A DNA stretch of 64,000 bases from Cruorifilaria tuberocauda (taxonomy: Eukaryota > Nematoda > Chromadorea > Rhabditida > Onchocercidae), in contig JABVXU010000211.1 in assembly GCA_013365365.1 (NCBI GenBank), positions 1-64,000 on the forward strand, read 5' to 3'. Made by a program: the position numbers and the translations under genes. Below the pieces are notes generated by a model. That model made no database searches. It saw nothing but the letters and a program-made list of their open reading frames with translations, and had not been told where the DNA came from. Below, one piece after another: positions 50,430 through 63,864 of the stretch; positions within the stretch are counted from its first letter, which is position 1; each line of letters opens with the position of its first letter.

Positions 50430-52990
50430 TTTAAATGATAGAAATATCAAAGGTAAATGGACGATTTCATTCACTTCATTAAAAAAATTTTCAGCATTTA
50501 AACCTAAAATTAATAACTTAAACTATGAATTTAATTACAGTTTCGATCAATGTTATCAAAAAAAAAAAAATTTCATCTTTACACTTACGATAACATTTAG
50601 TTTCTTTTTCATTTTTCAATATATAATGGAAAATAAACAAAGAAGAGAGAGAAAAAAAGAGAGCAGCTCTTTGTTGAATTTTTTTAAATTTCCATTGATA
50701 AAATGAAAAAGACAAATGAGAAAAGAATGAATGAATGCAGTGGAAAATGGAATGGAAGAGAAAAAAGTGATAATGAAGATGAAAATTATCGTTTAAATAA
50801 TGAGGACATCTTCCATTAATATGGCAAATTGATTGATCTTTGTCACATCTTGAACAATTGATTCAATTGATCGGATTAGATCGAATCGATTAAATCGATT
50901 TGTTACTGATTTGCCATTATTGTTTGAAGATGATCAGCGATCCATTGTTATCAACCGGTATGTCAATATATAAATATCTATTTTTCCATATCCTACAATT
51001 ATTTTCATTTAAACATTTCCGACATTTTATGACAAATCGAAAAAAAAAAGAAAGAAAATCAATAGTAGTGTTTTTTTTTTCGTAAAAAAGTTTATACTAT
51101 AACAATTTTTATGTCTGATGATATTGATACTTCAGATTTGAAATATATTGTTCTTAAACTTGTTCTTGAATTTGAAATCTTAAATTGAAATATACCTGTT
51201 CTTAGATTTGAAATACACCTATTCTTAAGTCTAATAATGTTTACGTAGGAAGGAATGATAATGTACGGATTTGGTGAAATAAAATTTTAATTTTAAAATT
51301 AAAAACTATTTAAAATTTCTGGAGGAAAAAAGTGTTTTGCATACTTGTAATATTTCGCTTATTCATCCATATCAATCTGATTATTTATGATCGAAGCGAT
51401 GATCAGAAACTATGAACGAATTAGTTAGCAAATCTATAAAAATCGTATTATGCTGAGAAGTTTATTTATTAATCTTTTTCAAAGATTCAATGTCTCGGAG
51501 ATTCAGTACAATATCAAATAACACAACATTTTTCTGATTCAATTTCAGTTTTGTCGGTTTCTTCTCGCCAAATATTTGTTATCTTAAATGATGCATCAAT
51601 TGCCAAATTTTGCGTAACATTTTTTCTTGGCTTGAAGATAGTAATCTAATCCTTCGCAGATTAATTTAGATTATTTAGTCCTAATGATTGCATAGTTAAT
51701 GAAAAAGAGATTACAATAGTTCCGGTATACTGAATCTATGGATTTTTCCTTTTTTCTGAATTAGAACAAAAAAGTATACTTATAGTTTGAAAAATATTTT
51801 AAAATTATTGTAAGTTGAAGATTATAACAAATAGAACTGATCATATTTTGTATATTTCACTACCAAAAGTTCGAAAATTTGAGTTGAAATCGAAAATTGG
51901 CAATTCTCGACTCCCACTTTTGTAAAGCGACAAGAGTTACTGTCTAGTAAAATTGGATTAGATTCCAATTTTTTCTCTGCAGTAGCAGATTCAGATGATT
52001 TATTAATCAATGGATGAATCATTATTTATAAAGACTCTCAGATATATTTAACTTTCATTATCGACCATTGAAATTCATACAGAAAGACAAAGTATCGGCA
52101 TATTTTATTCGAATGATACAATATAAAGTACAAATTATTCTATTTTTTAAGAAGTAATTGCATCTGAAAAATCCCGAGAAAAGGTAATAAGTTCGAATTA
52201 ATCAGACATAGCTTCTTTAGCAATCAATTGCCACGAGTCGAAGGATTCCATTCTGTAAATATCAAACAGTAACAGTTTCACAACGAGTAAATCTCTCAAT
52301 CCATATCTGTCCATGAAACATCAATCTATACTCTCAAAATTGAGAAAGTAGCAGAAATAATATTCTTTACATAATTTAAAGATGATGGCAGTGAACAGGA
52401 GTAATCTTAATACAATAAATGTTAGGAAGCGATAAGAAAGTTGGAAATCATGAATTAACACAAACAGATTATTCATTAATTATTAATAAAAAGTTATTAG
52501 TTAATTCTTTAACCAATCTCACTAATCATATCCTATCATTTTTCTTGCTATGTACACTTTCAGAGTGCTATAATGTTTCATTTCATATAAGATTCTAAAA
52601 CAAGTACTCCCTTCTTTCAGCTAATACTCAAAGTCAATCTCAGTATTTTATATGCGAAAAATTCACGTCAATCAATTTTCAGTCGACTGATACTTTGTGT
52701 GTCCACAAAAAGTACAAGAAGGCAAGAAAGTTGAGAGAAATTAATGTTTTGAGTTCTTAACATTTTGCCAATCAAATCATTTAATTCTGGAACATTTTTA
52801 TATATCATCCAGAGATCAAAATTAAAATGATGAAAGTAAGCGTTAGCCTTTCCACATGTGCATTAAGGAAATTAAATTTAAATTATCGAGCAATCCTAAC
52901 AAAAGCCGGCTTCTAAATATGAAATTACGTCAGGTTACATAACAAATCAATGAAAAGATTTCAGATTACTTGGATCAAAAGAAAAAAATA
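50430..52990. other. Intergenic region between the lipase-like and FN3 genes
   Basis: About 2.5 kb, very AT-rich, upstream of the lipase-like gene and downstream of the FN3 gene on the minus strand. Contains no exon I can support. The open frame 51822-52022 (-) has no flanking splice signals or homology and was not called. Confidence 0.5.
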
Positions 52991-52998
52991 AAAACTTC

Positions 52999-55900
52999 TT
53001 AATTATTCATTATAGCATTACGCAATGGTCCTGGAATACATAAACCACGGAAATGACCTTCGGTTATTGGTACACATCGTTCATCCCACAAGCATTCGTT
53101 CTGCAAAAATTTTCGACTGATTTTATTACTGATCTAACGAATTGAATTTATTTCACATTTACCTATACTAATTTTTTCATACATATAACCTCAAATGATA
53201 CTAAATTCAAAAATTAATAAATTAAAATCTTAACCTTCATTGAATCTGGATTGCATGCATTTAATATCAACTTTTCATTCCCCCACCCCGTCATCATACT
53301 TCCTTGCTGTTGTAGCAACATTCGTGAATTGGTATCCTCAGGATAAGAGAATTGCATATAATCTAAAGTGAATGCTTGGAAATATTTAAAAAAAATGATC
53401 CTCCAGTCAGCTATAGTCGAAGACTATAGTTTTCACGATAAAATCAGATAATGAAAGAATTTTTATGATAAAAGAATCAATCATAAGAAAGTTGAAAAAA
53501 AACTCAAAAACACACTTTTTGGCCCAGTTCTAATCTCGAAAATATCGATGACATTGCTATCGTAAAAGGTATTGTTAATCTGCGGTAAAATGCGAACAAA
53601 ATAGTGTGAGTTCGGTTTCAACTTCTCAAGTACAACGGAATTCTGCAATGTGTCACAGTCTGAGCAAGCAGTTTCATTATGTTCTCTTATCTTTTCAGGA
53701 TGATTATCACATAAAAATAACTGCCTTACCAATTCAAGTTCGAAACATCTCTCATACCTGCTGTGGATTTTGTAAATTAATACGTTCCCATTGCTTCGCT
53801 GGTAAAGAATTACTTTCTGCATACATGATTGAGGAGCCTGAAAAAAATCAAATTAATTTAGAGTAAATAAATCCAAAATCATCTGTTAATTTTTCGTTGG
53901 CACAAAAAATCAAAGTGTAAAACTAAAAATTATTTTACTATTTCATTACAATAACATGTAATCTTTAAAATTTCAAAAAATCGATTTTGCAGAATTTTTC
54001 TCATTTCAAACATTACTCTACATTAACAACTTTTTTACCACCTAACACATTAGTTATACAATTCATAACTTTTGTTGTTGACTTTTTAATTATATTTATA
54101 GTAGGGTTGCAAAATACAAAACCTGTAATAAAAGATAAAATGGAGCTAGGATATGTCCAGGTAATTTGAACACGTTCAGGTGATAACAACTGATATGACA
54201 ATGTGTTGCCCTCACGATGTTCGAGAAATTTTGTACGTTCTGTGGACCAATGAGCGGTTTTACTGTCTTCATATTAATAATAAAAATTATACAAAAACAA
54301 TAATATGTAAGGTGAAAAAAACAGCATAAAAAATTGCATAACAATAGTCTTCCACAGATAGCTTATGTCTTTTCTTCTCCTCCAACGATATTCTGAAGTT
54401 TTCTTTCTATTAAAGTGATATTCTTAAAAATTCCTTAAATCATAATTATTTCGTGTTTTACATCCATCTATTTAGACTTACCCATCGTTTTGAATCGGTA
54501 AATGCTTGGTGATCGCAATACTTCACCATCCTTCTTACGAACATTTATTCGTACGTAGTATGTATGACCGTGATGTAAATTATGAAGCACGATTGAACCA
54601 TCTCCGCTTCCAAAGGCATTATTTGATAATTCAGATACGTTTGCCGGATAATACAACCATTCAGCATCCGGAAGATCTGGATTATCGGTCACATAAACAT
54701 CGTAGCTATGAATAAGGTTTGAATAAGGTCTGAAACAAGAAAAAGAGATATTTTTTAAGGAACGCATACAAAGAACAAGAATTAAAAAAAACAAAAGTAA
54801 TCTGTTACACATACATTAAGAGATTTTTTTTTTCAAGATGGATTATACTTGATAAAATCAAAACGTTTATTTTTGATTTATAAATTATTTACATTAAGAT
54901 GATACCATCAACTGGTAAAAAACATTTTTCCTACTGCAATAAATGAAAGAGCGACGAATAAGCTGATAAGATATTATCGAAAAACAATGGAAATATCCGT
55001 AACGGATTACTTTTAAACCGAATTACTTGCCTTTCCAACGTCCATTGCAACCGTATATCATCAGTTTCATGCATAAAAATTACATCCACTTTTTTGATTG
55101 GATTCTTTACAACTGCAATATGTTACTTATAGCTTATATGGGCAAATTATAAATGAGGAAAATGAGATGCTCTTGAATTAGAAGGAAGTGAGTCTGCTTC
55201 CTTAATTCTTAGTTCACAAGGGAAATTCCACCAACTGACTATTAAACTTGAAGAAGTTTAGAAAATTTTTTAAATCTATTTTTCTAACAAAATGTATAAG
55301 AATGTAGAATGTAAACTTACTAGCTGGTGTCCGAAATCTGAACTGTCCACTTTCAGTTGTTAGATTATTTGCAAGATGTGTTCGAATTTTCAATAAATAT
55401 TCAGTATCACTATAATCATTAGAAAGTTAATTTTTGAAAAAGAACAATAAACTAGCATTAAAACATTTCATTGACTGAACATATTTCATGCGATGTTCCA
55501 AAAGTTTCGAACAGAAAAATAAACTGTCATATGTGAAGCAAATATTGATAGATCGATATTATTAAAAAATTAATTAAATGCGAGGAGTGAATAGCAACCA
55601 AATCAGGAATATACCTATGTTAATATCAAGGAATATAACTTTGTGAAGTGATCACTTTCACATTTTCTATTTCTGGAAAAGTTTGATGCAATCTTAAAGC
55701 ATAATATTGCATAAATCGCAAATAATCTAAGAAACCTTTTCAAGGTTGTTAAACTAGCAGATGGATGCGAACCACTGAACTGCAAATGATGCCAGTCCTC
55801 TGTACCGGCTTCTGAATATTCCAGGTCGTAGGCTATGAATAGATAAATTGTTAGTACGAGAAATGCTTTATGAAAAAGAAATAGAAATTATTTAATTGAA

Positions 55901-58282
55901 AATAAATGAGTTTACCTTGGATTAGATTTTGCATTTTCTCCGACACTTCCCAGGTTAAATTCACGGTACCTTGATCTGGTCCTTTGAAGTGTGAACTAAT
56001 GATCAAATTGCCCACCTCGAAAAACTCATCTTCTAAATGAATATTTAAATCTGACATCGAAACACGTTGATGTATAGATCAAAGAGGAGGACGTGAAGTT
56101 AACCAATAAATGATAAAGAAGCACTTACCTCTTGGCATTGTGATTTCCACAATTGCTGCCACAGTGGAAACACGTTCTGGACTTGAGGCAGTCCGTATGG
56201 TCAATTCATATCGCTGACCCGGTTTCAAATTGCTTAAAGTGAAACTATTCGCCTGAACCTTAACCTGTAAAAGTATTCTGCTATATGAGAAGCACATTAT
56301 CATCCGTTTATAAACCTACTACCCAAAAAAATTTTTCACATTTATTTCCTATACGCTACAACTTTCCCTTTATTTTTAGATATGGAAGCTTGCAGATTTA
56401 TTTAATTCATCTTCTATATATAAAAATCATCGATTATTAACGATGTTTTTAACGTTTAAATCCTAACATTTAGTTTTTCCACGCGCTAAAATCTGTTTCC
56501 ATCATTATTAACGGGAAGTTTGATTTTAACTTTGGGTATATGTTACCACCTTATTATTTATCATTGATTATGATGTAAAATTATTGTTTACCGATAAAGT
56601 TTATGATAATTTTTAAAACATCTCAGAATTGTTGGTTATGTTTAATTTTGAACTCCATTTATCCGATATTTCCAGTTCTTCTGCAATTGGAAATAAAAAA
56701 AAACAACCTGTTGTCGAAGCAGTGCTGTCTTATCTTCGGATGTCAATTGCTTCACATTTACAATGTAATAATAACTTGCTGGAACTAAAGGAAAAATTAT
56801 TACTATAATTCCTTCCGTAAATTCAATCGTCAGCATTTCTTGATTATTTTGTGGTAAGATACCTAACTTATAAATAGTTAATAATTAATTTAAGATTTAT
56901 TCTAAACTTACTTATCAAATTTACACATCTGATCGCATACTTTCTCCATATTACTCCATATTAAAACAACTAATCGTATTACACTCTAAAATCTGCCATT
57001 ATCAAACCGTGTTAAATAATGACCATTTAACGAAGCTCTGAGAGGTGGAGACCATTCCAGACGTACCATTGATGTACTTAATACATGAGCTTGAAAATCA
57101 AGCGGTGGCAATAGATCATCATCAGTCGCTGCAACGCCGTCAATGAGAACACGTTTAGTTATTGAGATCAGCAAAGACTGCGACCAGTCTTCCAGAGCTG
57201 TTCCATCAGGATGGTCTACACGAACCTGTAATCGCCATGATATTTCGCTATTCTAGCCTTCTTGCTCATAAGGAGACTAAATAAATATTATATTTATTGC
57301 TATTCTATGGCTATTTCTTTCCTTGTTCAAAAATTTCTGATCTCTTATTATAATGAAATATTAAAAGATAAAGTGTTATTTACATCGAAAAACATGAAAT
57401 GAAATAACAGATCTAATCATTCCCTCATAGTATATATTACGTTTTGGCCTATATTCTTTTTCATTTGAAATAAACAAGCTTTACCTGTGCTTGAAGCTCA
57501 TCGCCATTTCGTACTTCGCCTAAATCTAATTTTGCTTCTAATTTAGTTCCAACCTGTGAGTACTTCCAATCATAATCATGTTCGGAAAAACCATCACGAC
57601 GATTGGTAATTCGATAACGAACCACAAATTCCGGTTGTACTGAAAATACTATCTAGAATATGTAATTATTATATCACTGAAATGATTTTCATTAAATCCA
57701 CGCAAGAAGAATATGATGTCACGAAGTAAGAGAAAAACCAAATAGTTTAAAAATTAGATAGATATATAATACTTAAAATTTTAAAATAAACCATGACTAC
57801 TATCCAATGTAATGATGCCACGTTTAGTCATTTTTAAGATGCTAGCATTGAATTATAATATCCATTAAAGTGGAAGAAGCTATTGAATAGTGTTAATATT
57901 AGCCATTTAAATTTACAGAGAATATCAGTTCCACATTTATAGAAGTTGATGGGACAGTGATTTACAAAGTTTCTTTCTTGAGATATGATTATATTTCAGA
58001 TAGGATAGAGTTATATGATTAATGATAAATTTATATTATTAATATATGCGAAATAAATTAATATATCAATATTTAACCTTCTCTTTGTAACTGTTCTGGA
58101 TATGACCATTGAATGTAAATTGCATCCATTGAATGATCGTATCGAGCTCGAAAATTTTGCACACGTGATGGAATTAAAGAACCATCGATAGGGATTGCTT
58201 GTGGTCTCAGAATTCCATGATAACAGATGAACAAGAATGAAAGATGATGGGAAAATGATCGGAAGTCGAGAAATAGTATCAT
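52999..58282 (-). CDS. Secreted multi-fibronectin type III protein with C-terminal Cys module
   Basis: Fifteen exons: 58078-58282, 57485-57639, 57024-57225, 56708-56784, 56129-56264, 55916-56050, 55736-55832, 55321-55409, 55031-55112, 54482-54729, 54123-54266, 53758-53837, 53516-53690, 53235-53362, 52999-53100. They join in phase to 2055 nt, 684 residues. The N-terminus is hydrophobic and may be a signal peptide. About five FN3 domains follow; typical pieces are MVRLEWSPPL, LSNLKPGQRYELTIRTA, TVNLTWEV, LKIRTHL, LHNLHHGHTYYVRINV and LEKLKPNSHYFVRILP. After the last FN3 comes a 60-residue tail with four cysteines (NAC, NECLWDERCVP, RGLCIPGP). There is no membrane segment, so it is probably extracellular matrix or secreted. 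One intron is GC-AG. A donor-like GTAAGA straddles the first ATG, so the true 5' exon may lie upstream. No specific orthologue recognised. Confidence 0.75.
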
Positions 58283-58299
58283 TCTTACCTTTTATATAC

Positions 58300-59845
58300 T
58301 TCCGGTCAAACCAAAAAGAATTTTTCCGTTTTATCTTTTTTCCATCAAAATTATTAAATAGTTGAAAAATATATGGAATGTGGTACAGGAAAATTCTAAT
58401 AGGGTTTCGAAAGAAGATAACTTATGGTGTTAAGAAGTACAAATGATGCTTCACTGATAAGAAGCATCTTATATTTAGAGACACGGAAAGAAAGATAACG
58501 AAGTCCAAAACTATATTTCACGCCTCCGATACTTTCTGATAGTATCATAAATAGTTCCCATGTCAACTTGTTCATATGTTTTGCATTCCAACATTATCGT
58601 AAGATTAAAAAAATGATATGTAATGTAAATTATGCAGCTTAGCGGACGAAGAATTTATTTAATCATTTTAAGAAAAAGAATAAAATAAATAAAAAAAGAA
58701 TGAATATGCAATCAAAGTTATTCGCAAACATATAAAATCAATAAAACAATTGCTAATGCAGTTTCCTAAGCACACAATTTATGCAGCAAACTCTGGATGC
58801 AATGGATCCAGGAAGGTTAACGAAAATATGGAAAATAATTCTTTAATGAGGTAGTGATATTTTACTATATATAAATAGATCAGTGAAATATATTATCGAA
58901 GATATGAAGATGTACCAGCTATAAAAAAGACAATTTCCGAAATGACCATAAATTTTTTTGGTACCGGGAAAACTAGAAAATAATTTAAGTCATAAAAAAA
59001 CGAGTATGGACCATTACACTAAAGAAAAACCTTGAAAATTATCAATTGCAACCAGAATAAGCAAAAAAATATTATAAAACATAAAAACCAATTTCTTGCA
59101 CTCGCACAATGCCATATGACTCCTGCAATACTTCCCGAATAAATATATATAATATTGCATAAAACTTATCCATTAACGGTATTAAAGTTCATTATTAATG
59201 ATAATAACACTTGATAGATAAAAATGTATCGACATATTGGCAATATAGTTTGAATACATATTTAGATAGCAATAGCTTAACCAGAAAATATGCATATGAC
59301 ATTCCTGAATACGCGTACTGAATTTAAAATGCTATAATAATATTTCTATTCTATTATAACATTTCAGATTTTCAAAGTCAAAAATTAGGTCCCGATAATA
59401 ATCACATAAAATAGATATTTCATGACAAATTCCTGAATCATTTAAGAATTGATTACAATTTCGCTTGTCTACCACAAGCAAATAATTTATTTATCAGATG
59501 AGTGAAATTAGTTTATTAATAGGTCCAAAAGATCTTGTCAAACCTCTTTACCTTAGCGAATCTTATAAGCTGTTACATTTAATCTATTTACCATTAATAT
59601 CAATTTTGGACCTATTTACAAGGCACTAAAGAAATTATTTCACATATCAAATTTTATGAAAAGAGCAACATTAAAATTTCATGAAAAAAAGTTCAACAAA
59701 TTGTACGCAGCATTCAAAAACACGTAAAAAGCAAAAAAAAAAAACATAAAAAATCCGAACATTAAAAAAACGACTGGAAGGTTTAATGCAGCTCACTAAT
59801 ATCCTTTTACAAGCATTGGCAACAGAAAAAAATAAAATACCTCAA
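58300..59845. other. Spacer between the FN3 and VIP36 genes
   Basis: About 1.5 kb of AT-rich sequence between two minus-strand genes. It holds the VIP36 3' flank and the FN3 gene's upstream region. No exon or RNA gene recognised. Confidence 0.5.
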
Positions 59846-59854
59846 ACATATTTA

Positions 59855-62221
59855 TCAATAGAATCGTTTCTTTGACATTTGCTGTCGATGATTGACGAAA
59901 ATAACGCCAAACCACAAAACCAATATACATAAGGCACCGCCTAGTATCACTAATACTGTAGTGCCAATCCATCCTAATTTTGATGCTGGTGGTTGGTCTA
60001 TGTGGTCACGTGGTGCTGCAACATTTTGTGCATAAGGTTCGCGATGCCGAGGATCCACGGTAACACCAGTACTATCCTGTACACGTTCAAACTCTTGTTC
60101 GAACATTCGCACCGATATGATATCATGATGATCTACAAAAATCAAACCAATTAAGTGATGGTATGCTGAATTCAGAAAAATGAATGAATCTGCTTAAAAT
60201 TTTGATGGTTATACAGATTCTTCAATGATTAACATGATTTCTGATAGGAAATAAAATAAAGCTTGAAATATATATACCAGATAAATCGCCTGTAGCAGCT
60301 GTGATACCGAAGTAATATCCTGTAGGCAACTGAACTCCATCAACACTCATACACTCTTTCCATTGTCCAGTTCCCAAAACATCTGTATAGATCTGCAATG
60401 TAAAATGTAAAGTAATCGAAAATGAGCCAGCATGCTCATTTTAATTTTCTAAAAAACTATATTGCCATCATTTCCTTCAATTCTAAAAAACTCATTCTCC
60501 ATTATCGATTTTTAACTCTTTTATATTTTGCTTCAATGTATCTTATGCTAGAAACTTCACTGAGTGAAAATTTTAATTAATTGTATATTTATTCATACAT
60601 CGATTTCTTAATCTTTTTTTTTGTCGTGTTATAATATGCTGATTTTCAAAAAATAGAAAAATAACGAACCGATAGTACATCGCCAACATATCGGACCAAT
60701 AGTTGTGTCTGATATTGCTTATTTCGGAATTTCGCTTCACAACCTGTATATTCACCACCCAGCTGTGTATGCGTGCCATCCATGTCATGATCATAATGTA
60801 GTGAACCATTATTAACCATTGCGGAGATATACGGATGACCATGCTGGAAAGTTTCTCCTTAATATCTTTTTATGTATACAAATATGATGATTGATACTTT
60901 TCAGTAGGAAGTTGTGCATTCTAATAAGTAAAATTTACCCCATGTGGTCCATTATGATTACTATAAGTATCCAGAAAAATTCCTAGACCACGAAAGTAAT
61001 CTTTCGATCCAAATACTGGTCCTGCTTGGCCAGGATCTTGCACATACCATATAGCTGCTCCATCACCAAATAAGTCACCAAGGCTACCATGGATTGCAAA
61101 ATTCACATGTAGTTCCCAATCTCTTGCATGCACTGGCTATAAACTAATGATAAACTGGTTGAAGAGTTTCTTATGCTTGTTTTTCAGGTAGACATCTACA
61201 TTCTTTCTTTACGAATTACCTGTTAGAACTTTTATTTATTCAGCGCAACATTTAAAGAGCTTCACACGTGAGTGAGAAGTATTAACGTATATTCTTAATA
61301 GATATCTGATGTAGTGAATACTAAATCAAAATTCTGCCTTTTAATCAACCGAAGCTGGCGTTTCCTATATCAGGAAATAAAAGAAATACCATTTTAGGGA
61401 AAGACATACAAACTGGCCTACCACATTATTCCAAATGCCGCCTTGCACGCTTTGTATATCCGCTGTTAAACGAACATAATGTGAAGTGACGATAGTTGTA
61501 CCTTGTATATCCCAATATGGAATGGCCATTCCGTTACCTGTATTAAGATAACAAACTCGTGATTACTTTTGTTACACTGTAGAAATTTCTTCCTTAAAAT
61601 GATGAAAGTTAAATAGAGGTCTTTTTAAAAGTTGTTCTCATGGATGAAAACTCGATAGTTTTCTAAGGTCAAATAATATCAAATATCAAATATTATCAAA
61701 TAATTCATCAAATAATACCTCCAATATGTTCAAATTGCTAATGAAAGGTTTTATGTTAGCCATATTATTAACATGAAGATTTTTAGCAATACGCTTGCGA
61801 GTCTTAAAAGATAATTTATGCTAAATATAAAATGTTGGCATGTATACAAAACTCAAAAATATGTAGTGTTTTGAATAGAACAAACAAGCCTGTCACTGGA
61901 GAATTCCATTACCTTTCCTTTCTTGCACAAAAAATATTTTAAAAAAAGCAAACATTATCTTTGAAGACATTTTTTTTAATTAAGAACTATTTCGTACGAA
62001 AACATCCCCTATATAACAAATAAGTAAATAAGCACAACCCGTAAATAACCTTGATATGGCTTAGCCAAAGAATGCTCTTTTCTGAAATATCCACGCCATT
62101 CATCAACTGATGTTCCACTTAACTGTACCCGTTGTTGTTGCTGATCATTAGCGTTTATTGCTCGCAGTGATAAGTGATAAGCAAGGAAGAAAAAGAATAA
62201 GTGATGGGATAATAGATACAT
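59855..62221 (-). CDS. VIP36/LMAN2-type legume-like lectin (vesicular cargo receptor)
   Basis: Type I membrane lectin that binds high-mannose glycoproteins and cycles in the early secretory pathway. Exons 62050-62221, 61422-61537, 60939-61136, 60670-60843, 60278-60392 and 59855-60132 total 1053 nt, 350 residues, in phase; human VIP36 has 356. The first exon starts with a signal peptide (MYLLSHHLFFFFLAYHLSLRAINA). The leguminous-lectin domain follows: YWDIQGTTIVTSHYVRLT, HGSLGDLFGDGAAIWY, GIFLDTYSNHNGPHG, HPYISAMVNNG, GYYFGITAATGDLSD. The Ca/sugar-site residues D (FLDTYSNHN) and the DLSDHHD block are present. A stalk leads to a membrane segment (about 315-338) and a short tail ending KKRFY, matching the KRFY end of VIP36 and its ER-export/recycling signal. 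The C. elegans counterpart would be ile-2. Exon 4 uses a GTTCGT donor. Confidence 0.92.
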
Positions 62222-62234
62222 AATACTTCACAAC

Positions 62235-63670
62235 GTATCACAGCTCCTAAAACATATCCGAAAAAGAAAATCTAAGTTTAAATAAAAAAATTTCTTGAGA
62301 ACATTAAGACTAGAAAAACATCTGCCATGTATTTCAGTTATTACATCAATCATCAAATGAATCGTTGAAACAATATTCCCTTTAATAAGCGCAACATTTT
62401 AAATTCGACAATTGATAACCTAAAAACATTTATAGTAATAGAAATACATATATAAGCATCTGCAAAGTTCACGAGTTCACGAGTTACGCTTACATATATA
62501 GATGCAAATTATGCTACACACGTTTGTACTTATACATATACGCTTACGTCTTCAAGTATAAACTTATATAATGAACACTGCTACAACACAACACTACTTT
62601 AGCTTATAGCTTGCAAAAACACCGAGAACCAGAAGAGTCTCAGAACACGTAAACATTCTGGGAGCTAAAAGATAGAAGCATGGATGGGACTTTTCTGGAT
62701 CCGAAAGTAGCAGGGAGAGGAGGAAGAAGTTGTGAGAGTATTGCATGATATCGAGAAAGGTTATCAACCAGAACTTATTGCTGCTTTATGTATATAACTT
62801 TCTGAAACAGTATGTTTTAATAAGTATATAAGGAAATATAACGAAGGTATGTAGTATTAGTTAAAGAGAAACCTTTCAGAATATTTTAGTTATTACATGT
62901 CGAAAAAAAGATGTTCAAACAGTATATCTTTGTGAACAATCAAAACTTGTCTAACTATTGTTTATAATATATGTTTCAATAACAGACATGTTCTATATCT
63001 AGGATACGTCTGTTCAGGAATCGACTGGAAAATATATTTAGCCATCACAAAAGTATCCCCAAATTTCCGGGAACTTCATTAAAAAATCTATTTAAGAGAA
63101 TTAACATGCGATTGTATGCTTTGAAATTGTTGTAAGCTTTCAAGAATTCAGTTTACTGTACTTCATTAATAACGTTCCAGTCTTAAAATTTTGTTGAATT
63201 AAACATCTTTCTCACTAAATGTTAAACAAGTCAGAATTTTGCTGAATTAATTAAGATTGATAGAGGTCCAAATAAAAATGAAATCATATGTGTGCGATAG
63301 TGCGCTTGGAGTATTTCACTTCAATATTCTTAATTTAACATTATCCATTTACTTAACTGTATATTCTGGGAACTAAAATTTGTAAAAGATGAATTTGAAG
63401 TGAAATTTATAAGAGATGAATCGTTGTGCTCTTGAACGTCGTTATTTTATTAATACAAATGTAAAACTAACAATTCTTTGACAAACATATCACTGTAGAG
63501 ATAGCGATCATGGGAAATCTTCCCTGATGTGAAAGCACTAATTAAGTTGAGAGGAAAGGCAATTACTGGAAGAAAAGTGATGCTAGTTAAATTCCGATAC
63601 ATAACTTCGAAAATGATTTTAATCTAATCTTCAAATGTATTTTTGCAACAGACTGTGGTAATTAATTACA
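62235..63670. promoter_or_regulatory. Upstream region of the VIP36 gene
   Basis: About 1.4 kb of AT-rich DNA 5' of the VIP36 start. It should contain the VIP36 promoter. A tandem-like stretch of CACGAGTTCACGAGTTACGC lies at 62469-62488. No exon seen. Confidence 0.4.
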
Positions 63671-63864
63671 GGTGTTACAGCTATTGGTATTAGACATTTT
63701 CCACTATCCATACTTACGAAAAAGGGAAAGCTTCATGTTCTCTCCGACGATCATAGCTGGATATGGCACCAAGAATTAAAAATGAAAGACTACTATTTTT
63801 TATGTGATGTAAGTATTGTGCAACTTATGGATAACTCTTTGTTGGGAATTATTTGCTAATTTTT

